Shown one piece after another: positions 34,523 through 44,406 of a stretch of DNA of 51,473 nt. The notes beneath the pieces are model-generated. The model did no database searches. It had not been told where the DNA came from and worked only from the letters and a program-made list of their open reading frames with translations. Location of the stretch: positions 1 through 51,473 of the forward strand of contig JAUCBJ010001879.1 in the NCBI GenBank assembly GCA_032718475.1, read 5' to 3'. Every line of letters begins with the position of its first letter. Position 1 is the stretch's first letter. The position numbers and the translations under genes are program-made. The stretch comes from Nemertoderma westbladi (taxonomy: Eukaryota; Xenacoelomorpha; Nemertodermatida; Nemertodermatidae).

Positions 34523-36433
34523 TTGGAGATAGTCCTCGAATGTTACAATCCTCCTACTGAGATCGTATTTCTGAATATTTCAGAATGCGAAATAGTTTTT
34601 TCCTCTGCTCTACCATCACTGTCACTGTCGGAAAACATATTGGGCATACAACAGGAACATGGAGAACATTCCATATCCTTCGTTGATACTCAGCTGATTG
34701 CTCCTTGGGCAGAAGGCCGAGGTTTCTTCCGCACTATGTATGCCAATACACCCAGCGGAATTACTAAAGTACAACGAACCTCCATCGGACATCTTGCCTT
34801 TCAAGAATACGGATGGAATTTCAAGGTTGGAAATCCTATAAATTACCAACAAGTATACGGAGATCATTATTCTCGTTTATACTTTGATGGACCATTGACC
34901 GCACCTGGCGCCGTGTATAGCTTTATGAGTGTTCCATTCCGTCCCTCCTTAGCTATATACACGATCTTTGAAAACGCAGCACTTGCCGGTTGGCTAGCCG
35001 ATGTGTGCAGTCGTACCATACGCGCCCATCCCTTAATACTCGGAACCAAACTCGCCAAGTTAGATGAACACAATAAATTCATCCGCTTTGAATGTTTCAG
35101 GCGCTTTCTGACTCTGTTCCGTAACATTGATAGTCAGTTCAAGGACCGCGCTCTGACCAAACTCAGCCTGAGAGACTCAGCGGCGGAGAAGCTAAACAGC
35201 GCGGGATTTGCCCTTTTTCAGGACATTTGTATACAGAACTTACATTCATCTGTTATACAAAGACCCCGAATACCCACGGGTTATTCTGTCGTCGAAGTTC
35301 AGACAGTGGGTCCGCTTGCGGAGACAGCCGCACCTATCTCAGCTATGCAATTGGAAGACGAACCAATATGCTTAGAAGCTGAAGCGATTCAGCCTACAGA
35401 GCCCCGGAGCAGCGATAACGACTACGTCTTAGAGTGGTATCAAGGTCCACAATGTCTCAACGCATACGATTATCGGCACGCCAACTATGTTTCTCGAAAA
35501 CGTTGCAGATTATGCGCATCGAGAGATCATTTCACCCCTATGGACTCAGACGTACCCTGCTCCTATTTCCACGAACAACCGATGATGGAGATCTATTGTG
35601 CGTATTGCAGACTCAATAACTCGCACATTTTTGCTGTTTGCCCCCAATTTATGACTCAATGCCACCACTGTCAACTTAAAGGACATGCCAGTTTTAATTG
35701 CCCTTTTAACCGCGATTTGGAAAGCGTAGATGAAATGATTACCCTGCGCTACATCCGAGCTTGGGAAGCGAACGCGGATTTGCATTGTGAGTCACGCCAT
35801 CGCTATTACCCTGGACGCGCCTACGAGGGAGTTTACGCGTTCCATCCTTATCTATTCGCGTCTGTTGAACAAAAAACACGCACACCGAGTTACGAACTAA
35901 TGAAGCGTGTTGGTGAGTGTATTTCCACCAAATTTGTTCGAAAATATCTCAGGAACGTCAATCCTAACGATATTAATTCATACCATTTGATCAATTTCAT
36001 CCGTCAAGACCCTGAGTATGGCGATTTATTTATCAACTCGCACCCTGAGTTACAGGAAGTATCTCGACGGCCCTACGAATATCGAGCCAGAGAACGCGAG
36101 CTGGAAAGAACCATTAAACCGAGGAAGTTTCTCACCACTCACGGTCCACCTACCGCTATTGTCCAGACGAGTCGTCAGGGACCAGTAGGAGCTGCTGTCC
36201 TAAGACGCGCCCTAAAGGCCGTTAGACCTCACTCCACTGAAGTTGATATCGATCAACCAGGTACCTCGACCGGCGGATACACCGATCGTAATCCTAAACC
36301 TTCTGATGCAATTGTATTGCACCCTTCACCCAGGAGTTACAGCCCTCCTAGTAAAGTGGCTCGCCCCAAAGAGAAAAGGACTCTTGCTAGCCTCAAAAAA
36401 CTGCGTAAACACCGTCCGCGTAAGAAAGACTAA
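34523..36433 (+). CDS. 3' ORF of the retrotransposon, CCHC zinc-knuckle protein
   Basis: An intact 636-codon frame. It is open from about 34517, but the first ATG is codon 72 (34736). The N-terminal 240 residues look like a folded domain (PWAEGRGFFRTMYANT, LAGWLADVCSRTIR, ECFRRFLTLFRN). The centre has three Cys/His clusters: C328-x2-C-x4-H-x9-C346; C359-x2-C-x5-H-x4-C373; and CHHCQLKGHASFNC (380-393), a perfect CCHC knuckle. The C-terminus ends in a strongly basic tail (KKLRKHRPRKKD). No signal peptide or membrane segment is seen, so it is not Env-like. An AG directly before codon 1 (34521-34522) could be a splice acceptor in phase 0. It probably binds nucleic acid; an accessory nucleocapsid-like role is inference. 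Confidence 0.8.
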   Translation: MEIVLECYNPPTEIVFLNISECEIVFSSALPSLSLSENILGIQQEHGEHSISFVDTQLIAPWAEGRGFFRTMYANTPSGITKVQRTSIGHLAFQEYGWNFKVGNPINYQQVYGDHYSRLYFDGPLTAPGAVYSFMSVPFRPSLAIYTIFENAALAGWLADVCSRTIRAHPLILGTKLAKLDEHNKFIRFECFRRFLTLFRNIDSQFKDRALTKLSLRDSAAEKLNSAGFALFQDICIQNLHSSVIQRPRIPTGYSVVEVQTVGPLAETAAPISAMQLEDEPICLEAEAIQPTEPRSSDNDYVLEWYQGPQCLNAYDYRHANYVSRKRCRLCASRDHFTPMDSDVPCSYFHEQPMMEIYCAYCRLNNSHIFAVCPQFMTQCHHCQLKGHASFNCPFNRDLESVDEMITLRYIRAWEANADLHCESRHRYYPGRAYEGVYAFHPYLFASVEQKTRTPSYELMKRVGECISTKFVRKYLRNVNPNDINSYHLINFIRQDPEYGDLFINSHPELQEVSRRPYEYRARERELERTIKPRKFLTTHGPPTAIVQTSRQGPVGAAVLRRALKAVRPHSTEVDIDQPGTSTGGYTDRNPKPSDAIVLHPSPRSYSPPSKVARPKEKRTLASLKKLRKHRPRKKD

Positions 36434-36503
36434 CTGTTTAGAGTATTTTTATATTTTAGAAACTGTGATTTTTTATATTTTATAGAATTAAATCCCATTT
36501 TCT

Positions 36504-36511
36504 GGGAGCGG
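36504..36511 (+). promoter_or_regulatory. polypurine tract before the 3' LTR
   Basis: GGGAGCGG immediately precedes the TG that opens the 3' repeat, the position expected for the plus-strand primer of an LTR retrotransposon. It is short and interrupted by one C. Confidence 0.6.
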
Positions 36512-37672
36512 TGTAAAGGCTTTTGCGGAATTAGCTGGTTATTTTCCCCGCAAAGTACTCTGTAGTTGTTTTAACGGACATAAAAAGCCGTTTCCTTACT
36601 GTACCGGTGTTTTAGTGGACATAAAAAGCCATTTCTTCTGTATGTGTACTTTAGCGGACATAACTAGCGATTTTATGTCGCAATAAGCCAAATACTCTAA
36701 ACATCGGAACTCCGATGACGACATCTATCAGCTGTGTCCATGTGTAACTTTTTCTTTGTTCTTTGTTCGTTCTTTGTTCGGTCGACCAATCAGAGCGGTT
36801 TTCACTCTGTGTTGGAGATTGTATACAGAAACTTATGCAATTCAGTCAGTGTGTGCATCTTTCTAAGCCCAGAACACCGGCTTAGGATTCTTCTGTACTT
36901 CTGTGGAAGTTTCAGACTTTAGCCAAACATTAGTAGGCTTTGGTCATAGAAACGTATAACTGTTATCTAATCACAAATCAGTCCATATCAAACCAAAACA
37001 TATGGTCACCTACAAACACCGCATTTTCACTGCTATTTACTGTCGGTTATTAATTATATCAGTTGATGGAATATTATTATATTTGGATAATATCGATAAA
37101 TAATCATAAACCCCCCAATCTTCTTGATATACAGAAGGTAAGAGACCGGTTACATATAACAATTGCGACTTACATTAAAGTGGTTTTGGGGTGAATCTAA
37201 TGCTATTTCATAGGCACTACATGTGTCGGTTGTTGTTCTCTTTATATGTGACTAAAATTAGTGAAGGTCGGCAGATCGGTGTGCAGCATTGTGCGGTAGT
37301 GTGCATGATTGTGACAGATAACAAAGCATCTCCTAAAGAATGCGCTTTATACGTGAATCAATAGCCATCCCGTTGTGTCTAGTGTAAGTCATAACTCTGT
37401 TTACATATTTAGAGCGCCACGTCCTAAAGGAACTGTTAATATTTCCCGAAAGTGAATAATATTTGTCAGAAATTATATATTAACGATCAGTCGAATAATA
37501 CAGTAGGCCTACACCGCAATAAGGTCAAAGCTTCCGAATCCAGTGGTCGCGCATGGACTGGCTTCGGCTAATGTAGTGTATCAAATACTCGTCATAGGCT
37601 AAAGTCGATAAATAATCTAGAAGACATCTAAATTTGGCAGGTTAAACTGCTAAAGGTCTGAAAGCGCGAACA
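36512..37672 (+). repeat. 3' long terminal repeat
   Basis: Begins TGTAAAGGCTTTTGCGG and ends GCGCGAACA; exactly as long as the 5' repeat. The segment from about 37290 to 37480 is nearly identical to its partner (for example the block tagagcgccacgtcctaaag), while the first 700 bases are much more diverged. Confidence 0.8.
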
Positions 37673-38194
37673 GAAGGAGCCAGCCTGTTGTCCCATATCG
37701 ATAAACAGAAATCAGCGTTGTCAACTATGTTAATAAAAGGGATATTATTTTCCGCACAAACTATACAAAGCCAATTTTTTGATAATTTGAGTTGCAGGAA
37801 TTCGGAATGGGTTAAGAAAGGAAGACATCGATAATGAACAGGTTTTAAACTGGCGAAACATTACATAGTTGAAGTATTTGTAGGCCGTACAACCTTACAG
37901 CAAACATTGCATTTAGTTTGAACCATTGAAATATTTACTTCTAAATATGTAAATCTCTCAATAAATGATATAATATAAAAAAACTACTAAATAATTATAA
38001 ACTACAACTTAAAAATTAAGATTAATTTTAATCTACTAACGAAAAATCACTAAATTATAATATAATTAAATTTATTAGAATTTATTAAATTTATTAAATT
38101 ATAATTATAATATCACTTAATAATTTTTTGAGTATTGATTGGTGGGGACACCGGTGCATGTGCACACTGTGCACATTGGGTAATCCGGCACTGC
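37673..38194. other. flank of the retrotransposon, AT-rich
   Basis: No gene seen. 37960-38130 is extremely AT-rich. It ends shortly before the stop codon of the P450-like gene. Confidence 0.5.
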
Positions 38195-39599
38195 CTATAT
38201 GTCTTCTGTAACTCTTCTTATCAGTCGCATAATGCGGTTGAACTGATAGCGCACCCACATGTCTGTAGCTGTAAAGAGACCTCCAAACATTTCTGAGAAT
38301 TCACCACTAATGATATAAAACTTTATCTTCAGTAACACAGTGCTATGTTTATGGCCACTCCAGAACGGTATATTTAATGCGTTGTGCATCTTCTGTTTCA
38401 ATTCTGCTTTCTCGAGTAGAATCTTAACTAACTTATCATCTTTGATTGTCTCATCTTTGTTGATACTAACAACAACTGGAGTGCCTCTCGTCATTCGTGG
38501 AAGGTGAACAAAGCTTTTAGGAATGTAGAAATTCATCCGAGACATATACCCAACCAATATTATTTTTGCGAGATGCCGAGATGTGATCTTGGCGGGACAA
38601 GACCTCCGGTAACCTTGACCGAATGTCATAAAGTATCCCTTCCCTGGTGTATCTGCGGTAGGAATCGAAGTTGTACTCCAATCTTCCCAGCGTTCTGGTA
38701 TAAATTCATTCGGTTTATCCCACAGCATTTTGTTAACTTTGCTAAAGTTAATGCAAACAATCTCTCCCTTTAACAAATATCTCATCTTTATATGTGAATG
38801 TTTTTTGTACTTCCCTATCTGGTTGGAACTGATTGTATAGCCGCAGTGATTCGTTAAACGTCCAATCAAGGTATTTATCTTTGATAATGTCATCAGCAAT
38901 CAATTCTTCAGCATTTCTGTCAAAAACAGGTTTGAGTCTTTCAAACACACTTGGATGAAGAACTATATCAGTCAAACAATGGCAGACACATTCCATTGTC
39001 TGCTGAGCAGCTGAATAAAAAAATGTAGTTCCAATATGATCTGTAAGCATCTCTACATCCACATTTTTTGGTATAAACTCTTTAAAATTACCTTTCATCG
39101 AAATACTTATCTGCTTCTTAAGTTCTTCTTGTAATTTTTGACGTTTTGCCTTTGACCTTAAAGATGTACCTATAAATACCGAATTCAAATTTTTATTGGC
39201 ATCGAAAAACGTTTTAAGTAAATTGTCAGGCATCTTCCTTTTAAAGATCAGCTCAAACAACAGACAAATAACAATTTCCCTGACTTCCTCTTGAATAATT
39301 GTAGAAATAGCACCGATATGTTTCCTTGAATCAACCCATTCATTTATTCTAATTTCTACAATCTCAGCTATTAGACTTGGAGTGAAGCTTTTCAATAGGC
39401 AAGTTGTTATTAGAGAAAGGTTTTTATATTTCGCATTACTAGGATCAAATGTCTCTTGATGATGATTTCCGAATGGCCAGTGTGAGTAATGGCGGTAAAT
39501 GGTGGTGGAGGTATCACTACCAGTCCAATTCATGCCTTTACGATTGTAAATTTTTAAGCAATCTTCAGGAGTTATGGTTTCATTTGGAATTACCTTCAT
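38195..39599 (-). pseudogene. cytochrome P450-like, one frameshift
   Basis: A single-exon minus-strand gene runs from ATG 39599. The frame breaks by one base near 38768 (in AAAGGGAGAGATTG) and continues to a stop at 38195, about 468 residues in all. P450 landmarks in order are an I-helix region TTFFYSAAQQTMECVCHCL (residues 191-209), E-S-L-R of the ExxR motif (250-253), NEFIPERW (PERF-like) and the haem-loop FGQGYRRSCPAK. Oddities: the I-helix has S-A-A-Q-Q-T where oxygen-activating P450s have A-G-x-D/E-T-T, and the haem loop has one extra residue before its Cys and Ala instead of Gly after it. The N-terminal membrane anchor is missing. This pattern suggests a divergent, non-monooxygenase P450. 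The frameshift may be real decay or a sequence error. Confidence 0.8.
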
Positions 39600-39924
39600 G
39601 TTGGAATATCTTGATAATAATTATTTAAATTATCTTTATTAAAGTTCAAAAGTGATACTAATTATCTGTACAAAGTAAGGTACATAAAGAGCAAAACGAC
39701 CGAACACAGTCGAACACACTACAAATACTGCCGAACACAATCGAACACAGTCGAAAATAGAAAGACCACAAAAAAATAACACCGGGTAACAACTTTTAGA
39801 TAAAATTAGCCACGCGTTGCTTTTCTATAAGTAAATACCAGAAATTATTGAATAAAATTGTCGCGAAATTAAATATTAATTTCTTATCAGATCAGCTGAT
39901 GGTATCAGGTATCATCTTAATTTG
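39600..39924. other. upstream of the P450-like gene
   Basis: Contains an irregular repeat of cgaacacagtcgaacac (39698-39765). An AT-rich stretch with the usual promoter position lies directly upstream, but no clear TATA box was identified. Confidence 0.4.
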
Positions 39925-40085
39925 TGGGGCGAGCGACGAAAGTAAGCGAGCTTAGCATACAGGTACCACTAACTCATCGGTGTTTCTGTTGTTCTGTCGT
40001 ACTGTCGTTCTGTTATGTTCAATTTTAAACGTTAATAACTCAGCTAAATGTTAATGAAATTTAACCAAACTTGGTACAGACAGAC
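39925..40085 (+). repeat. dispersed repeat, long form
   Basis: Inverted counterpart of the copy at 945-1100, with the same order of landmarks. A short GACA stretch follows. Confidence 0.7.
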
Positions 40086-40170
40086 AGACAGTCTGTTCGC
40101 AAATTTCGTAAAAAGTTTTTATACATAAATTTTGCTTCAAATTCTTCGCGGACTTCGTTATTACATATAT

Positions 40171-41040
40171 ATTATAATTAGGGATTAGGGATTAGGGATT
40201 AGGGATACGATAAGATACGATACGAAAATCCGGTACGATCGAACCAACTTTTCATGATACGATACGATACGAATGCAATTTAGAAAAAATACGATACGAT
40301 ACGAAAAATCCAATATACGATACGAAATGCGAAAAAAGTATTTTTTACGTATCGTATTTTATTTAAGAGTTGATAAAAAATATATGTATTTTTTTTATAC
40401 TTATAAAATAATATTAAAAATCTCTATTTAATATACAGTACTTTTTATTTCAAAGTACCAGTATGCTTGCTACAGCGACAATGCGGCTATTGGTTACCTA
40501 CAACATACATAAAGACGTCATGAAAATTGTAGAGTATGTCTTTACCATAATAACCATGACGGCCTTTTCTTTATTCTCACACTCTATACAATGCCTTATC
40601 ATAACACGCCCTGTTAGATGCGATTCGAGTTCTCCTCACAAGGAGAGCTCTAATTTTCTTCTAACTTTATTTAAATTGTAATTAGATTATATTTCAGTGG
40701 TCTTTTTATCATTATTCTGCAGTTAATTAAATGTGATTAACGATCAAGTCTTAACCATTTTATTGACCTAATAAAATTCTAACCTGTAACTTAATTTATT
40801 AACCAATATAATATTTTCATGATACGATACGAATCATGACAAATTAATTATCATATATAAATTATAATCATCAACATTATATTTAATTAATAGTATTGTT
40901 ATTTATAATTTATGTTCATATTAAAACATATTGTTATTGCAGTTGGAGTACATTAAAAAATACGAAATTCGATACAAATAAATTACTGTAATACGAAAAT
41001 CCGTTTTCGTATCGTATCGTATCCTGTCCCTGATTATAAT
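40171..41040. mobile_element. 854-bp hAT-type MITE with 8-bp duplication
   Basis: The element 40179-41032 is flanked on both sides by the identical 8-mer attataat (40171-40178 and 41033-41040). The ends are TAGGGA... and ...TCCCTG, fitting the (C/T)AGGG-type termini and 8-bp duplications of hAT transposons. Subterminal DNA on both sides is built of GATAC/CGATA units in inverted orientation, probable transposase-binding repeats. The left end has four TTAGGGA heptamers. The interior is AT-rich with no transposase frame; the 72-codon frame at 40463 is not convincing. Confidence 0.9.
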
Positions 41041-42055
41041 ATAATACTGTACTAAATTATGTATAGATCATCATCACCCACAAACTGAAGTATATAAATA
41101 TGTAGAGTAACTATAGTACATCCAATTGGCACTATCAGAAAACAAGGTCTGGCACTGTGTGCGTGCGGATACATAAATATAGTAACAGATTAACCCTTTG
41201 TCTGCTCAGTGTTGTTGGAACAACTTTCCTATTATTGGCTCTCCTAATCTCAGAATGGTAATATGTGATAGCTGATTGGTTGAAATGGGTTGTCAACATG
41301 TTTCGTGTACCTGAGGATCAGTTCCCTTTGCTTTCCAGAGGGAACTTTGAACATTGTCTTACATATTGTGAGCCTACCCAAGCAGCATTCGATATCGACC
41401 GTATTTATCATATATCGTTCGTAGCAGGTTTGCTGTTATAAAATTAATATTGATGTCGCCCTCTTGCGCTTTTAGATAAAATATAGAGTTCGTTTGTGAC
41501 AAATATCTGTAGAATATACGAACATTGTACGAGATATCCTACAAACTTCAAAACCCTACTACTTTTACAATTTTTGAGCAATTAGTCTGAAACTTTCTGT
41601 GGGTGTCTACATAGCCACCCTGCATAAAAGTATCAGACAACTTTTCGAAATTATTTGTTAATAAAATTTAATACTATTTATAACAAACCTAAAAATTAGG
41701 CATAAATTTGCAGCGCCACCTAGCGGTGCAGAATTATTTTCACAAACTTTCGCCTGATAGTTATGTTGCCCCATCTTAGATCTATCATATAAAAAAACTT
41801 TCATGTGATTAGATTCAAAACTGTAAAAGCCTTAGGGTTTTAAGCGCAACCAAGTTTTTTTTGTTGTTAACTAGTATTAACTAATATTAAATAGCGAAAA
41901 ATAAAAATTTTCTAACCTGTCATGTAGAATAGCATCTTAGGCACCAATATTCCAAATTATAGCCAAAACCAAACAATTTTAAAACGCTGAGAGTGATAAA
42001 TCGAAGAGTTGTCCGAAAATGGTGTACCCCCCCCCCCCCCCTTAATATCTTCTAG
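41041..42055. other. intergenic with two CTCF-like words
   Basis: No gene seen. Matches to the CTCF-like core lie at 41456-41469 (tcgccctcttgcgc, reverse strand) and 41713-41727 (gcgccacctagcggt, reverse strand). A C15 run lies at 42027-42041, just before the candidate exon. Confidence 0.45.
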
Positions 42056-42480
42056 CTTCTCTCACTGAACACTATGTATGGTATTGACGCGGAGGTGGAG
42101 AAGGCTATTACGAATTATTTTGTTCAAGTTGCGTGGCGCGCTGGTGGATCTAAGTACATGTAAGTATAATATAAATTATAATGTATAGTGTAGACTTCGA
42201 AATTTAATTAAATAGTATAATTATACTGGTGTGATCATGGGTATATAAAAGAAAGATAGTTTTGTATTACATAAATAATAGGAGTGGATTTGTGTATATG
42301 TTTTAAATATGCATTATGCATTTGGGTGGGTGCTGGTGGGTCGGTTTGGGTTTGAGGATTTATAACATAATTTTCTTAACTTATTTCATGAAATACCGCT
42401 TCGCTGTCAACTTGCAATTTTAATAATGTTAATCTTAATTATTTTACAGTGCTAGAAAAGTTGGAGGAGCTGAGGAATAA
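42056..42480 (+). CDS. candidate two-exon small gene or gene 3' end
   Basis: Exon A (42056-42159) follows a C15-TTAATATCTTCTAG acceptor-like tract and ends in a perfect donor AT|GTAAGT. Exon B (42450-42480) follows TTAATTATTTTACAG and ends at TAA. Joined, the frame stays open. It includes the ATG at 42074 (MYGIDAEVEKAITNYF onward) and closes with RKVGGAEE. From that ATG the product would be 38 residues, but exon A is also open upstream, so it may be an internal exon. Codon composition of exon A looks coding. A short stretch (VAWRAGGSKYI) faintly recalls the start of the mitochondrial ATP synthase epsilon subunit, but the rest does not fit. Unidentified. Confidence 0.4.
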
Positions 42481-42739
42481 TCGTAATGGGACAGTAATGG
42501 ATTGATTCGACTTGAACATATTAATATACTGTACTGTATATACATATGCAGCATAATGTAGGCCTACCTATAAATACTGTATATCAATATTTTAATTGTT
42601 TCTTCCAAATGAATAATTAAATTGTAATAGATTGTCCTATTAGGTATCGGAAAGTTCTGTGTTTTTATACCTACGAGATTAGCACTACATTGGGGATTAA
42701 CCAGACATTACTATAAATACTGTAGATATATCTATATAT

Positions 42740-43420
42740 TTGCTATAAGATAATAAGATTTAAAAAAATGCGTCGTGGTATCATTTCACTATTTTCAACG
42801 GGCTAACACATAATGCTAACATTATTATTGACATTATGATTATAATATTAATAAATAGCGTTTTCACCAATTCTTACTCTGTTATATTATTATCAAAAAA
42901 ACCACACCAATTTTGTTCAGCTGTAGTAAGTTATTGCATTTATTTATAGAAAATTAGTATCACATTTATTGAAATATCATTGTTTAATGTTTATATGGAA
43001 ACTAGTATTACATTAACAAGATAATACCAACATGCATTTAATAACATTAAAATCATAATATTTTAGTATTGTTGTACTAATGTTAGAATAATAATGAGAA
43101 AATAGTGAGAAAAAAAATCAGGAATGCTATAAGAATGCTATGAAATAATTCCAATATTAGCTTAATGTTAGAATAACATTAGAATGTTAAGGGTGGGAAA
43201 TTCACTAACTATTCGAATTCCAATGTTAAAATAACACTGATTAATATTGGTTGCCGAATACTGCTGAAAGTGCACTTTTATTGCACAGGGTCCGAGCGCT
43301 TTGCCAAAAAAATATTAAAACTGGCATTAGTTTAACATTTGAATTTTAATACTTTATTATTTGAATAAAGATGTTTAAAAATATTATTCTAATGTTACTA
43401 TGGTTTGCAGGGCATTTAAA
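42740..43420 (-). repeat. AT-rich block, inverted relative of 18665-19240
   Basis: Carries many variants of taacattagaat, and ends in ggtttgcagggcattt, the complement of the cctgcaaacc edge at 18665. It is non-coding. Confidence 0.5.
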
Positions 43421-43445
43421 TACGGTACTGGTAGGCCTACCGGCT

Positions 43446-44040
43446 GACCGTTGTTTTGGTTAGAAAATCCCGCCTCATCTGTAACCTGCTCCTTTGCCTG
43501 ATTTGGTAAAGTGACCGTTTATTGTTTTGGTTAGAAAGGCCCGCCTCTGTAACCTGCTCCTTTCCTTCATTTTGTAAAGTGACTGTTTATTGTTTTGGTT
43601 AGAAAATCCCGCCTCTGTAACCTGCCCCTTTCCCTCAATTAATTAAGTGATCGTTTATTTGTTTTGGTTAGGAAATCCCGCCTCTGTAACCTGCTCCTTT
43701 CTCTCAATTGGTAATGTTATCGTTTATTGTTTTGGTTAGAAAATCCCGTCTCTGTAACCTGCTCCTTTCCCTGATTTGGTAAAGTGACTGTTTATTGTTT
43801 TGGTTAGAAAATCCCGCATCTGTAACCTGCTCCTTTCTCTCAATTGATAATGTTATCGTTTATTGTTTTGGTTAGAAAATCCCGTCTCTGTACCCTGCTC
43901 CTTTCCCTCAATTAGTTAAATGATCGTTTATTGTTTTGGTTAGAAAATCCCGCCTCTGTAACCTGCTCCTTTCCCTGATTTGGTAAAGTGACTGTTTATT
44001 GTTTTGGTTAGAAAATCCGGCCTTAACCTGCTCCTTTCGA
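43446..44040 (+). repeat. 68-bp satellite, nine copies
   Basis: Nine head-to-tail units of tttattgttttggttagaa, aatcccgcctctgtaacctg, ctcctttccctgatttggta and aagtgac, with small variants. Two subtypes (gatttggtaaagtgac and caattg-taatgttatc) alternate irregularly, suggesting growth by multi-unit duplication. Confidence 0.93.
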
Positions 44041-44406
44041 TATCGATTATCGACAACAACCACAAACTATTAAATATAGAGTCTTTTTACCACAGGCGCA
44101 TATGGAATTCTATCTCATAGTCTATAAATCATGGAATCATGGAATGTTTTAGCACAGGCATAGTGAAACCAACTGTCCGACAGACCAGAAATCAACAAAT
44201 TTTGAATGTTTTGGCATAGGCATGTTGAAATAAACTGTCTGACAGTCCAGAAATCACCAGTCTGACAGTTTGAAGAAATACATACATAAAAAGTCATTAA
44301 AAGGACAATAAAAGTCATTAAAAGGACAACAAAAGTCATTATGCACAATTCGTATAAAAAAGGAGGACAAAAAAAGTCAAATAAAAGGACATAAAAAATC
44401 ACTGCC
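44041..44406. other. short repeats, no gene
   Basis: Contains three units of agtcattaaaaggacaa (about 44290-44345) and two copies of gaatgttttggcaca-like sequence. No gene seen. Confidence 0.5.

Larger units (their letters stand above)
20271..37672 (+). mobile_element. giant BEL/Pao-type LTR retrotransposon
   Basis: Direct repeats of 1161 bp (20271-21431 and 36512-37672) start TGTAAA and end gcgcAAACA/gcgcGAACA. They enclose, in order, a 2.2-kb leader, a gag-pol frame of about 8.1 kb (order Gag, protease, RT, RNase H, integrase), a 1.6-kb spacer, and a second coding block of about 3 kb. A purine run GGGAGCGG directly precedes the 3' repeat. At 17.4 kb the element is two to three times the usual BEL/Pao size. 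No matching target-site duplication is seen (ctgta on the left, gaagg on the right). The copy is inactive: gag-pol carries four stops and one frameshift. Confidence 0.82.

Noticed and set aside
34523-36433. Env-like glycoprotein of the retrotransposon
   Set aside because: No signal peptide, no membrane segment and no furin-like site are seen; zinc knuckles and a basic tail indicate a nucleic-acid-binding protein.
40179-40205. Interstitial telomere repeat
   Set aside because: The units are the heptamer TTAGGGA at the very end of a hAT-type MITE with a proven target duplication, not TTAGGG.
43446-44040. CRISPR-like array
   Set aside because: Units are contiguous with no unique spacers, and the context is eukaryotic.
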